Part shown: positions 1 through 9,044 of the stretch, one piece after another | Position numbering within the stretch: position 1 is the first letter of the stretch | How the letters are laid out: each line of letters begins with the position of its first letter | Assembly: GCA_036825615.1 (NCBI GenBank) | Contig: DAISXY010000001.1 | Span: 124,001-188,000 of the forward strand | Direction of reading: 5' to 3' | From: JAICXG01 sp036825615 | Lineage (GTDB): Bacteria; Verrucomicrobiota; Verrucomicrobiia; Chthoniobacterales; UBA10450 | Length of the DNA: 64,000 bases | Program-made: the position numbers and the translations under genes | Notes under the pieces: model-generated | Told to the model about the DNA's origin: nothing | Seen by the model: only the letters and a program-made list of their open reading frames with translations | Database searches by the model: none

Positions 1-1021
1 TCCGAACTGCAAAGTCATCCAGTCTAAGGATCATCTGCGGGACTAAAGCGAAAGCTTCTTCCACTTCTGCTTCGTTATTCTTGGATAGCAGGATCAAAGC
101 AATCCCTCTCTCCTTTAGTTCCAGTAACTCTCGCTGAATCCGGAGATGGACGTTGCCCGGGAAGTCAGGTCCGATTTGCAGGTTCTCGCGACCGTCTTCG
201 CCCAGGACTCCGCCCCAGAGCGTATTATCCAGGTCAATCGCCAGTGCCTTCTTCCTCGGCACAACTAAGGGCCGAAGCGTCCGCGCGAGATACAACCCAA
301 AGCTCACCTGGCCGGCTGCGCTAAATGGCTGCCGCGCCATCAAATCAAGCCCCGCGGAGTGGTGACTCCGTCCTTCCCGCGCCGCCCAGGCCGCGATATC
401 CAGGACATAGACCCCGCTGTTGTCTGAGGCGAGATCATATATCTTTTGATTAATTGCAGTAAGGACCGCAAACAGACCCGCGCGATGTTGCGCTGCAAAG
501 ATCGGATTAGAGAACTGGGTCGGTTGCGGAATCGTGGAAAGAAACAGTGGAACCCTGCTCGCATTTTGCTGGTGCAGCCGCACCACTCCTTCAATCCGGC
601 CAAGCAACTGGTCTCGGGCGGCTATGATGCCTTCGGGAAACCCGTTCGACAAAGGATATAACACCTCCGGCAATAGCTCTTCCGCCCGCCACAAAACGAC
701 TCGGGCATCAGGTAACTTCTCGGCCCCGACGTCGGCCCCCTGCGAAATCCAGGTTTCAATTGCGTCCAAGGGCCCGATCCGAAGCTCGGGGCGAACAGGA
801 ATGCAATTGAGTGCAAACTGTAACACCGGCTGTACCGGCTCGAGGCTATACGTGCCGAGTAACTCGATGCGAAACACCGGCCCGCGCTGGCTCGCCTCCA
901 GTTCCTCTATCAGGTGCAGGGCGTGCCTGATCTTCGCCAGGCTCAAAGACTCGATCGCATCCAGGATCGCCTGCTTTTGGCGGTCGGGATAGTTTTCGAT
1001 CCAATGACCAACTCGGTTCAT
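1..1021 (-). CDS. FkbH-like HAD-family protein (3' end outside the window)
   Basis: The frame is open from an ATG at 1021 to the window edge, giving 340 residues without the C-terminus. The HAD nucleophile motif DLDNTLWGGVLGEDG lies at about residues 263-277 and the second HAD motif LLSKNNE at 311-317. This spacing, after a roughly 260-residue SGNH-like N-terminal half, is the FkbH architecture. Known family members dephosphorylate 1,3-bisphosphoglycerate and load the glyceryl unit onto an acyl carrier protein. The gene starts 24 bases after a stand-alone adenylation-domain gene, so the two probably act on one carrier protein, which is not in the window. Family assignment is secure; the acyl group and acceptor are inference. 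Confidence 0.9.
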   Translation of the reverse strand, partial: MNRVGHWIENYPDRQKQAILDAIESLSLAKIRHALHLIEELEASQRGPVFRIELLGTYSLEPVQPVLQFALNCIPVRPELRIGPLDAIETWISQGADVGAEKLPDARVVLWRAEELLPEVLYPLSNGFPEGIIAARDQLLGRIEGVVRLHQQNASRVPLFLSTIPQPTQFSNPIFAAQHRAGLFAVLTAINQKIYDLASDNSGVYVLDIAAWAAREGRSHHSAGLDLMARQPFSAAGQVSFGLYLARTLRPLVVPRKKALAIDLDNTLWGGVLGEDGRENLQIGPDFPGNVHLRIQRELLELKERGIALILLSKNNEAEVEEAFALVPQMILRLDDFAVR

Positions 1022-1045
1022 CTGAAGAGTAACAACTTTCCCCTG

Positions 1046-2665
1046 TCAGCTCACCGATATGGTGATGCCGACTTCCGACTCCTTCTCCAACATTGTAAGC
1101 AAAGCCTGGCGGTCGCACTTCCCGTTGCTGTTTCGCGGCAGCGGAGTTAAGAACCGGACATTGCGAGGGACCATGTAAGGCGGTAGCTTCGATCTGAGTT
1201 GTGTCACCAGGCTGGCGGTGTCGAAGCTATCGGCCTCGAGAAATACTTCGATTCCATCCGCGCCTCTTTCGGTCAAAGGCCATCCGATCGCAACCACTCC
1301 ATCCAAACCGGACGCCCGCCGCACCGCCCATTCCACCTCTCCCAGTTCCACCCTGTATCCCAGGACTTGGATTTGGCTGTCTACCCGGCCAAGATAAACC
1401 AACGGCCTACCTGCTCCCCGCCGGCAGACACGATCGCCCGTGCGGTAGAAAAGCTCTCCGTTCTTACCCGGCGCGGCGACAAAGGCGCGTTTGGTCCTTT
1501 CCTCATCCTGCCAGTAACCAGCAGACATTTGTGGACCTCTCATCAGAAGTTCACCTGCGGTCCCATCCTGCACCTCCTGCAAGCTTCCATCCGCAATCAG
1601 CACTTCCATGTCATCAAAGGGTTCACCGATTGGCACGATTCCGTGCTCACTTTCCCGCGGTGACAGGTTCTTATCCCAGCGGTAAGCCGTGCAGGCAATC
1701 GTTAGCTCCGTCGGGCCATAGATATTCTCGATCACCGAGTTGGGCGCCGCCATCGACCACTCACTCGCGATCTTTGACGGCAGCGCCTCTCCGCAAAACA
1801 GGCTGAGCCGAAGGCTGGGATAAAGACCACGTTTTAAGACCCCGAGGCGCTGCATGAACAAGGCTGTCGAAGGGACCGAGAACCAGATTGTCAAACCTGC
1901 CCGCTTGATAAAGTCATCCGGCTTGAAACGCTGCTTCTTATTCGCGCAACAGACACAGGCGCCCTTGTGCCAGGCGACAAAAAGGTCGTGCGCGGAAAGG
2001 TCAAAGGTGAGGTCAAAGTTTTGCGATACCCTGTCCCGGGAGGAAATGGAATACCGCCGAGTAACATAATCGACATAGTGAAGCACGTTCGCATGCGATA
2101 CCATCACCGCCTTTGGTTGCCCCGTGCTGCCCGAGGTGAAAAGAAGGTACGCAATCGAGCCCGGCGAAACATCCTTTCGCGCCCATTGTTCCTCTGCGGC
2201 AAGATCGGCCGCGCCCACAATCTTGTGCGGCCGCAACCTGTTCGCCAGGTCGCTAACGTCATCGCGATCTGGACAAAGGATCAGCAAGGATTCTTCGACT
2301 TGCTCCAGGAGCGGCTCCAACTGCCCCTCCGACTCACGGTCCACCACGAGCGAACGACACATCGACCGTTTCAACATTAATCGGGTGCGCTCCAAGGGGA
2401 AGGCCCGGTTCAGAGGAACGTAGCCGTGACCAGCCATAAGTGTTCCCAGAACACCGGTGTAAGCTGTTTCCGAGTGATTGCCAAAGACCGCCGTCAGCGG
2501 GACTGCGTCGTTTACCCCGTCCCGCTGGATGGTAGCTGCTATACGCTTTGCCCGATCGAGCAACTCCCGATAAGTCAAAGGACGTTGAATCTCACAGGCA
2601 GGTCGGTCGGGAAATTCTTCACCGGCTGCCAACACGCCATGCCAAAGAAGTCGTTCCGATCGCAT
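1046..2665 (-). CDS. stand-alone amino-acid adenylation domain (AMP-dependent synthetase)
   Basis: This 539-residue protein carries the ordered core motifs of an NRPS-type adenylation domain: A3 LLFTSGSTGQPKAV (about 175-188), A4-like FDLTFDLSAHDLF (218-230), A5 YGPTE (317-321), A7 YRTGD (408-412), A8 GRVDSQIQVLGYRVELGEVE (427-446) and A10 PRNSNGKCDR (511-520) with the catalytic lysine. An Asp in the A4 region fits an amino-acid substrate. There is no condensation or carrier domain, so it resembles DltA-like loaders that charge a separate carrier protein. I chose ATG 2665, preceded by an AAGGG; a TTG at 2668 abuts the stop of the upstream glycosyltransferase. The FkbH-like gene follows directly. 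The amino acid used cannot be read from sequence by eye. Confidence 0.9.
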   Translation of the reverse strand: MRSERLLWHGVLAAGEEFPDRPACEIQRPLTYRELLDRAKRIAATIQRDGVNDAVPLTAVFGNHSETAYTGVLGTLMAGHGYVPLNRAFPLERTRLMLKRSMCRSLVVDRESEGQLEPLLEQVEESLLILCPDRDDVSDLANRLRPHKIVGAADLAAEEQWARKDVSPGSIAYLLFTSGSTGQPKAVMVSHANVLHYVDYVTRRYSISSRDRVSQNFDLTFDLSAHDLFVAWHKGACVCCANKKQRFKPDDFIKRAGLTIWFSVPSTALFMQRLGVLKRGLYPSLRLSLFCGEALPSKIASEWSMAAPNSVIENIYGPTELTIACTAYRWDKNLSPRESEHGIVPIGEPFDDMEVLIADGSLQEVQDGTAGELLMRGPQMSAGYWQDEERTKRAFVAAPGKNGELFYRTGDRVCRRGAGRPLVYLGRVDSQIQVLGYRVELGEVEWAVRRASGLDGVVAIGWPLTERGADGIEVFLEADSFDTASLVTQLRSKLPPYMVPRNVRFLTPLPRNSNGKCDRQALLTMLEKESEVGITISVS

Positions 2666-2668
2666 CAA

Positions 2669-3682
2669 TTATCCCTTACTCAAAGATGGATCCTCACGCC
2701 GACTCCCCGTCGCTGCTGGCGTCATCGGCCGAATCGCCGCGCTCTTTCCCCAAACATCGGCGCTTCGCCGAAAGAGCCGTAGAAGCCGGTGGCGCCGTTT
2801 CCAAGGCAAGGCAAAGATCCGAGGCCCAACGAAGCGAACCAGAGTTATCACGGCCCTCGCTGTCCCGCTTAATTGTCCGCGCCGCAGATAACCAAGCAAC
2901 TCCTTCACCGCCGCCGCGCCGAAATGATCCTTCCAGTAAGCATCGCCTTGCCGCCACGCCGCCAGCAAAACAGGATCAGCTTTGACCTGCTCCCGCTGGA
3001 GCCGCATGACACGGTTCATCGCCGGCAGCATGAGCGTCCCCTTGCGCGAAAGAGTGTCAGGATGCCGGCGATATCGCGCAACGACGTTCCGATGATGCCG
3101 GCTGGGGAATAACCGCGCCGCCCGGAGCAGTAACTCGTAGTCCTCCGCCGGGGAACAAGCGGGGTTAAAACCGCCCAACCGTTCCAGCACCTCTCGTCGA
3201 AACATCACTGCGATTGTGTTTGCCACATGTCTTACCCGCAGCAGCTCCTGATACTGGTCCGACTCGAGCAGCGGCCAGCGCGGTGCACCCGCGTATGAGC
3301 CATTCAGCGCCATGTGATCGATATCGCCCACCACAAAGCCTGATTCCGGACGCTCGGAGAAACACGCCAAGTGTGATTCGATCGCGTTCGGTGTCAGACG
3401 GTCATCGGCGTCAAGAAAGAGCACATACTCGCCTTTGCTATGGTGGAACCCAGTGTTTCGCGCGCTGGCTAGCCCCTCATTGTTCTGGCGCACATATCTG
3501 ACTACCGGATAACGCGACGTCACATCGCGCGCATGATCCGGAGAACCGTCGTCGACGATGACAACCTCAACCCGTGAGTAGCTTTGCCCCAGCACGCTCT
3601 CGATTGCTTCGGGCAAAAAATGTGCCTGATTGTAACAGGGTATTACGACTGAAACGAGCGGCGCTGGTAACTTCTCTTCCAT
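2669..3682 (-). CDS. family 2 glycosyltransferase
   Basis: This 337-residue protein has a classical GT-A, GT2 N-terminus: SVVIPCYNQAHFLPEAIESVL near residues 11-31, VVIVDDGSPD around 40-49 and the metal-binding LFLDADD around 88-94. There are no obvious membrane segments, so it is probably cytoplasmic and adds one sugar to the lipid-linked repeat unit. It abuts the adenylation-domain gene downstream and follows the unknown membrane protein by 4 bases. Donor and acceptor sugars cannot be inferred. Confidence 0.9.
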   Translation of the reverse strand: MEEKLPAPLVSVVIPCYNQAHFLPEAIESVLGQSYSRVEVVIVDDGSPDHARDVTSRYPVVRYVRQNNEGLASARNTGFHHSKGEYVLFLDADDRLTPNAIESHLACFSERPESGFVVGDIDHMALNGSYAGAPRWPLLESDQYQELLRVRHVANTIAVMFRREVLERLGGFNPACSPAEDYELLLRAARLFPSRHHRNVVARYRRHPDTLSRKGTLMLPAMNRVMRLQREQVKADPVLLAAWRQGDAYWKDHFGAAAVKELLGYLRRGQLSGTARAVITLVRFVGPRIFALPWKRRHRLLRLFRRSADVWGKSAAIRPMTPAATGSRREDPSLSKG

Positions 3683-3686
3683 CCAG

Positions 3687-5543
3687 CTAATTGCTCGCCG
3701 AGCGACCGGGTGCGTTCTCGTTCTCGGCGCGCATGAGTAAAGTTACCTCGCGTATGTCGATTGTTGCCCTGGTCATTGGCAGGATGCGGATCATCTGCAC
3801 CGGTGCGCACGCCCAGGCATAGACGGTGCTCGAGTCGTCCTGCAACCGTGTCCAGGTAATCCGCCCCCAGTTCGCCCGATCGCCGGTTGGCGAGTACTTC
3901 GTGTACCGTTCCTTCCGAAACTCCGATTGGTCCCGCGATTTCCAATAGATCGCGAAGTAAGGCAAAGAGCTTGAACAAGCGTAACGAACGCGAATTCCTT
4001 GCACCTTCATCTCGGCCGGTAGCTCGTAGGTCAGGCTCGCGCCCATCCCTCTGCCGCGAGGAGTTCCGCTTTCAAAGGTGACGTCAGTTGATTCAATTGG
4101 CCTGAGTGGCAAAGATAGCTCACGAAAAGGCGGATCATTACGCAGATGGCGGAACACACCGACCCGCGCTTCCCGCAGATACGGCATGTAATCCATTGGT
4201 ACCAACTGGTGCGGATGCAGATATTTGCCGCCGTAGTCATGAATGAGCTGATAGGGAGGTCTACCGTCCAGCAGGTCCTTTTCGAATGCACCCAGATGTG
4301 ATTTGAGATCGTCGGCGTAACGCCATCCCCAGGATGTGTTTGGAACGAGCAGCATAACCGGGGTCGCAAACAACAGCACCCGAACCGCGGAACGCAGCCT
4401 TGTCGGACCATAGAGACTCCACGCGAAATAGATTGCACACAGGGCTGGAACAGACAGGGTAACGTAACGAATCTCGAATCGATCACGCCCCATGCCCAAA
4501 CCGAGCGCGAGTGAGGACATGGCAGCAAGAAAAAGCAAAAGTCCACTAACTCTCGCGCGTTCGGGGGCTTGTTTGCACCAGACACTAATCAGCAACCCAC
4601 CAGTCAAGGCAAACAGCGCGCCCACTGCCAGGCACGGCCCCTGCCAGAAGGTCATTGGCACCGGCTGTTCTTCAAAGGTTAATCCTACGATTCCCGGGCC
4701 GAAACCTGTGGTTAAGAAACGGAGACCGCTCCACGCGATGACACGCCGCTGATGGACTGAAGGATGATATGGCACACTGTTATAACCGGCGAAGTAAAGG
4801 CCGACTAAGAACAAGGCCATGATCGCGGCTCCAACTAAGATCAGAGCCGCACGCCTCCCTCCGGGCGCGCCTGATCGCCAGTGAAGAACTCCGACATAAC
4901 CGAGCCATACCGCGAGCGGCGGGACTAAGCCGAGCCCGTTCGCTCCACAGAGGGGAAGTAGCACAACGCATACTGCCGCAGCCGCCGCGGTAGCTCCCTT
5001 TGGCGGGCCACCGGAGCGCGTCATTAGAATAATAAGTGTGCCGGCGAGAGCCAGGGACGCGTAAAATTGCACCTGCCAGCACCAAAGAAAGTTTGGCGCC
5101 TGAGACCAATTCAACAAGAGAATGGGAAAGAACGCATCAAGATAACTCGATCGACCACGCAGCCGACGCATGGCGAGCATCATCCCCAGAGCAAGCGAGC
5201 TGGCTACCAGCGCGTTGAAGTACATCCCAGTGCGAAAATCCATTGGCAGCAGCCGCAGCATCGCAAGTAAGAGCAGCCGGGGCACCGGAACACGGTGCTC
5301 ATTGTGCTGCGACCAAAGCCACTCCAAAGTCACGGGCTGATGGCCTGTGGCGGTTGGAACAATGTCCCAGTCGTCCCATGATGGAACATTGCTCCCGTAG
5401 GTCGCGACGAGCGCCAGCGCCGCCACCGACATCGCGAGCCATACGAACAGGTTGAAGGCAAGTGACTTCTTGTCCCCGGGCCCTGCCGTTTTGGCTTCTC
5501 GGACTGGTGTGGAGCCAGTCGACCTTTGTCGGGTGACAATCAT
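3687..5543 (-). CDS. multi-spanning membrane protein with C-terminal extracytoplasmic domain, unknown function
   Basis: I recognise no named family. From ATG 5543 the protein is 618 residues, with about ten hydrophobic segments in the first 430 and a soluble region of about 170 residues at the C-terminus (from around YLHPHQLVPMDYMP). An acidic first loop (NVPSWDDWD) and the position among GT-C genes suggest a GT-C-like glycosyltransferase or related glycan-modifying enzyme, but this is inference. The frame can be extended upstream to 5639, but those 32 extra residues are a translation of a dispersed intergenic repeat (5580-5617), so the ATG at 5543 is preferred. It precedes the GT2 gene by 4 bases. 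Confidence 0.8.
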   Translation of the reverse strand: MIVTRQRSTGSTPVREAKTAGPGDKKSLAFNLFVWLAMSVAALALVATYGSNVPSWDDWDIVPTATGHQPVTLEWLWSQHNEHRVPVPRLLLLAMLRLLPMDFRTGMYFNALVASSLALGMMLAMRRLRGRSSYLDAFFPILLLNWSQAPNFLWCWQVQFYASLALAGTLIILMTRSGGPPKGATAAAAAVCVVLLPLCGANGLGLVPPLAVWLGYVGVLHWRSGAPGGRRAALILVGAAIMALFLVGLYFAGYNSVPYHPSVHQRRVIAWSGLRFLTTGFGPGIVGLTFEEQPVPMTFWQGPCLAVGALFALTGGLLISVWCKQAPERARVSGLLLFLAAMSSLALGLGMGRDRFEIRYVTLSVPALCAIYFAWSLYGPTRLRSAVRVLLFATPVMLLVPNTSWGWRYADDLKSHLGAFEKDLLDGRPPYQLIHDYGGKYLHPHQLVPMDYMPYLREARVGVFRHLRNDPPFRELSLPLRPIESTDVTFESGTPRGRGMGASLTYELPAEMKVQGIRVRYACSSSLPYFAIYWKSRDQSEFRKERYTKYSPTGDRANWGRITWTRLQDDSSTVYAWACAPVQMIRILPMTRATIDIREVTLLMRAENENAPGRSASN

Positions 5544-5579
5544 ATGATCATAGTTGGAAGCGATCTCATAAATAGCGTC

Positions 5580-5617
5580 GTCATTCTGAGCGAAGCGAAG
5601 CGGAGTCGAAGAATCCC
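5580..5617. repeat. dispersed GTCATTCTGAGCG-type intergenic repeat
   Basis: The plus strand reads GTCATTCTGAGCGAAGCGAA and continues as an AGCGGAGTCGAAGAATCC-type tail. ATTCT near the left end and AGAAT near the right end form inverted arms. Translated on the minus strand it gives the peptide DSSTPLRFAQNDD, a pattern I associate with spurious N-terminal extensions from such elements in environmental Verrucomicrobiota, Acidobacteriota and related genomes. It sits between the GT-C gene and the unknown membrane protein. A possibly related element is embedded in a coding region at 52984-53015. Copy number in the genome is not assessable here. Confidence 0.6.
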
Positions 5618-5683
5618 GGGGAACTACCGTGAAGCCCATGTAGCGAGCCTTCTACTTTCCTCGAAATAACAGTTGGATCGACC

Positions 5684-7291
5684 TCAAAAGCTACCAGCGC
5701 CTCTCGGCCGAAACTCCACCAGCGTCGCTCCTGTCCGCAGTTCCCTTACAACATCAGCGTGCTCGCGCAGCCAGCTCTCTTCCGGCGCCGGTTCTCCCAC
5801 CTCGTGAACCTTGACAAACAAGATCCTCGCCCGTCCTGCGGCGAGCGCAAGGATAGATCGCGGCACCTGTCTGTTTCCTAACTGTCCCACCCAGGAAGCA
5901 ATTGGCGCCGGTTGATTCGAGTAACGCGCTACACCGAGGACGCCGGATGGAATCGAGTGAACGAGGACAAGATCAAAAGGCTGGCCTTCCTGGTTAACCG
6001 CCCGCCCGACCTCCCCGAGCGCGGAGTAATTTCGCGAAGGCGCGCGATAGAGAAAATAGAGATTCGGCATCCAAGTGACTAAGATCAGGGCCAGAAGGGT
6101 AACTCTCGTCCGAATCCGGAGACAGGCGAGCGCCACGCCGGCGAGCAGATAGGCCGCGGGCAGGCCTGCGATCGCGTAACGCGGCACCGCAACCGTGTAC
6201 GTGTGCAAAACAAGATCGAAAACAATTGGCCCGGCGCAGGCCGCAGCCAGGGAGAGCCAGAGCAATCCGATCTGCCAGTTGAAAATGGTCCAGCCAAGCC
6301 GCCATAGCGCCAGAGCAAACGCCGCTACGAATAACAACAAAGAGGCGAGGGTGCTGAAACGAAAGCCAGGCCACAAATGTTTCTCGTAACCGGAAAAGAA
6401 CTGTGTCCCCAGAATGAGAGCCATCTTCGCCCGGTGAAAACCTCTCGGCACAAAGTAAAGCCAGTCCTTGGTGATGCGCCAGCCATGAAGACTCCGGGGC
6501 ACATCAATGTACCACGGCAGGATGAGTAATCCTGTGGCAACAACACACAGCAGAATGACTTTCCAGGAGAGCTGGCCGGAGTTGCAGAACAAGATGACGA
6601 CGATCGCAGCCCAGACAAAGGCAAAAAAATAATGGGTCAAGAATCCCGCCGCAGAGGCAAGGACCCACAGCAGAGCCCAATTTATCCCGCCCTCCCGGCG
6701 CAATCTCAGCGTGGCCCAGATCACTACCACCACACATAGCCACAGCAGTGCGTACATGCGGCCTTCCGTAGAGTAAAAGATCGATAAAGGAGAAAACGCG
6801 AAAAGGACGCTCGCGCAAAGCGCCGCCCTGCGCCCGGCTACTTGATCCCCAATGAGAGCGATAAACGGAAGACAGATCAACGAACAGGTGGTGGAAAATA
6901 GCCGAAGAACCATATCGCTGGTCCCAAAGCAGCGCGTCCACCAATAGAGACAGACATAGTAAAGCGGCGGGCTTGTGTCGGAGAGTAGCACAGCCCGCAG
7001 CACGCGATCGATCCCGGCGGGCGGATTATCATGCTGAAGATAGCGACGTAGCTCGTTTGCCGGAAGAGCACGATCTGACTCCACAAAGTCGCCGAGCGCA
7101 GGCTTCGCCGTCGCCGCCGGGTGTTCCAGACTATGGCCGGTTGCGATCGCGAGAGAAAACAACTCGTCCACCCAAAGATAATGTCGTCCGGCAAAACCCA
7201 CTCGCACGCCTGCTGCCAAAACAAGAATGGCAAACAAGACCCAGAGAAAGCCCAGTCGCTCGTCCCGCAGCCAGCTAGCGCGCACGTTCAT
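5684..7291 (-). CDS. GT-C (family 39 / ArnT-like) membrane glycosyltransferase
   Basis: A 535-residue integral membrane protein with about eleven hydrophobic segments. After the first segment the periplasmic loop carries WVDELFSLAIATG with Asp-Glu at about residues 42-43, the catalytic signature of GT39/ArnT-type enzymes that use polyprenyl-phosphate sugars. The C-terminal 100 residues form a soluble tail. It overlaps the upstream GT-C gene by 17 bases. Its sequence differs from the three paralogues upstream (no IDLRWD or QYPPLLP motifs), so it probably transfers a different residue. Substrate is unknown. Confidence 0.85.
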   Translation of the reverse strand: MNVRASWLRDERLGFLWVLFAILVLAAGVRVGFAGRHYLWVDELFSLAIATGHSLEHPAATAKPALGDFVESDRALPANELRRYLQHDNPPAGIDRVLRAVLLSDTSPPLYYVCLYWWTRCFGTSDMVLRLFSTTCSLICLPFIALIGDQVAGRRAALCASVLFAFSPLSIFYSTEGRMYALLWLCVVVVIWATLRLRREGGINWALLWVLASAAGFLTHYFFAFVWAAIVVILFCNSGQLSWKVILLCVVATGLLILPWYIDVPRSLHGWRITKDWLYFVPRGFHRAKMALILGTQFFSGYEKHLWPGFRFSTLASLLLFVAAFALALWRLGWTIFNWQIGLLWLSLAAACAGPIVFDLVLHTYTVAVPRYAIAGLPAAYLLAGVALACLRIRTRVTLLALILVTWMPNLYFLYRAPSRNYSALGEVGRAVNQEGQPFDLVLVHSIPSGVLGVARYSNQPAPIASWVGQLGNRQVPRSILALAAGRARILFVKVHEVGEPAPEESWLREHADVVRELRTGATLVEFRPRGAGSF

Positions 7292-9044
7292 AGACGCAGG
7301 TCTTCTTATCCGGCGCCGTAAATACCAGTTTCCAGTTCGCGGGACTTTGTTTTACCACAGGCGCGGCATAACGCTCGGTAATTCCGGGACTCGGTCCAAA
7401 GTTATCAAGCACGAGATAACTTACCGGAACCTCATCCAATAACTGATTTGCCCTCGTCGCCTCCGGTTCGAACGGCGGGAGCACTGCTTTATGTCCGCTG
7501 CGCAAGTACGCCAGTTGTGGCACCGCGCTAGCAACGATCGCATCTTCCCTCGTATTGCGCCGAATCCATTCAAAGGCGCGATCGAGCGCTTCCCAATCTT
7601 TCCCGTAGGCGAGAACCTGATGGCGATACTCCTTACCATTAGTGTCGAAGTAGCTGACCGATGGCAGGTTGGAAAGTAACCCGGACGCCACGGTGGCCTG
7701 ATTGAGCAAACCTCCAAGGAGACTAATTGCGATTAATCCGCCTGCCATTGAACTCCAGCGCAAATTCTGTCGTTCGATCCAACGCCGCAATCGCAGCATA
7801 GTGCACACAAGAAAGATCAATGTGAGCGGTGCGACCGGACCCAGATAACGCCAGAATTGATTTTGCCACGGGGTTAAGACAACGATGGTGATGGTGATTC
7901 CGAATACGGCCGCCAGAAACCACTCACCTTCGCGATTAACCAAAAAGGCACCGACTAAGGCCAGCAATCCTGAAATCGTAAGCGACCACGTCAGTGCGCC
8001 AAGACTCCAGCTCCGCCAGTTCCTCGGCAGCACGGTGTCCAGGCGGCGGTGCGATCTCTCGAGAAACGGTCGCCAGTATGAAATTGGGACGACGGCGCTC
8101 TCGCCCAGACTTACGGGTATGGTCAGGAGATTCTGCGCAATCCTTGATCCCATAAGACTCATTCTCGTTTTACCAAGCTCCGGCCGGAAAGGGTCCAAGA
8201 GCGCGCTGTTCTCCGGATAAGTCACATTCGGGTAATAATAAGAAGCGCGCTGATAGGAGAAAGACGGCTTATGATACTCAGCGCTATGAAGAGTCCGCCA
8301 TATGTAGCCCTGCCAGAGTAAAATTGGGATCGCCGATATCGCGATTCGAATTGCGGCCTGGCGAAACTGCCGCCGCACTACACTCGCTCCTATCCAGGCT
8401 ACCAGAAGAATGATGCCCGCAGTTCGCAGCAGGTAGGCCGCGGCAGCAATCACTCCAGCAATGGCGCCATTCAAGGGCTTTTCACCGCGTCGCTCGAAAA
8501 CAAGAAAAAGCGCGAAAAGGAGACTGAATGGCAGATCAGCATAAAGCGCATCGGAAGGAAAAAGGAAACTGCAAAAGGAGAGCACGCTCGCCAGCCCGAC
8601 AATCAATGAATACAAAGGTGAAAGAATCTGGCGTGCGAGAAAGTAGATGACGAGGAGATAGCAGCCTGAAAGAACGAAATAAGAGAACCGAAGTACCGAT
8701 CCGACCGCGATGTAGTCATTTGTCGCCATGACTTTTTCATGCGCGGCTACCACCAAAGGGAGGAGCGGCGGATACTGCACGGCCGCAATTTCGCCAGGCT
8801 CATTGAGCAGCCGGTAACCCTTGCCTTCAGCCAGGGCAGTTCCAAGGATATAATAGGTGCTGGCATCCCACCGCAGATCAATCGGACCGCCCAACCGTGG
8901 GACGGATACTGCGAGCCAAACCATGAGAAGGACCGCGAGGCCAAGCAGCTCAGTCTTGCGATACGTTTTTCTCCGTAAAGGGGAGTTATCGCCGAGGTGA
9001 TTGGAAATTCCCAACCGATCAGTTACCTGAGACGCTGTTGTCAT
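7275..9044 (-). CDS. GT-C membrane glycosyltransferase, paralogue 1 of 3
   Basis: This 589-residue protein has an N-terminal cytoplasmic stretch of about 30 residues, then multiple hydrophobic segments. The first periplasmic loop contains IDLRWDASTYYILGTALAEG (about 55-74) followed by VQYPPLLPLVVAAHEK. The same block is present in the proteins at 10656-12479 and 12484-14286, as is the tail pattern (SYLVLDNF, a YAAPVV-type stretch, NWKLVF). The Asp in LRWD is the likely catalytic residue by analogy with GT-C enzymes. It overlaps the upstream methyltransferase-GT2 gene by 4 bases, indicating translational coupling. Confidence 0.85.
   Translation of the reverse strand: MTTASQVTDRLGISNHLGDNSPLRRKTYRKTELLGLAVLLMVWLAVSVPRLGGPIDLRWDASTYYILGTALAEGKGYRLLNEPGEIAAVQYPPLLPLVVAAHEKVMATNDYIAVGSVLRFSYFVLSGCYLLVIYFLARQILSPLYSLIVGLASVLSFCSFLFPSDALYADLPFSLLFALFLVFERRGEKPLNGAIAGVIAAAAYLLRTAGIILLVAWIGASVVRRQFRQAAIRIAISAIPILLWQGYIWRTLHSAEYHKPSFSYQRASYYYPNVTYPENSALLDPFRPELGKTRMSLMGSRIAQNLLTIPVSLGESAVVPISYWRPFLERSHRRLDTVLPRNWRSWSLGALTWSLTISGLLALVGAFLVNREGEWFLAAVFGITITIVVLTPWQNQFWRYLGPVAPLTLIFLVCTMLRLRRWIERQNLRWSSMAGGLIAISLLGGLLNQATVASGLLSNLPSVSYFDTNGKEYRHQVLAYGKDWEALDRAFEWIRRNTREDAIVASAVPQLAYLRSGHKAVLPPFEPEATRANQLLDEVPVSYLVLDNFGPSPGITERYAAPVVKQSPANWKLVFTAPDKKTCVYERAR

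Noticed and set aside
846..1118. Overlapping 90-codon minus-strand frame near the adenylation and FkbH-like genes
   Set aside because: It overlaps both the end of the adenylation domain and the start of the FkbH-like protein in another frame and contains no recognisable motif.
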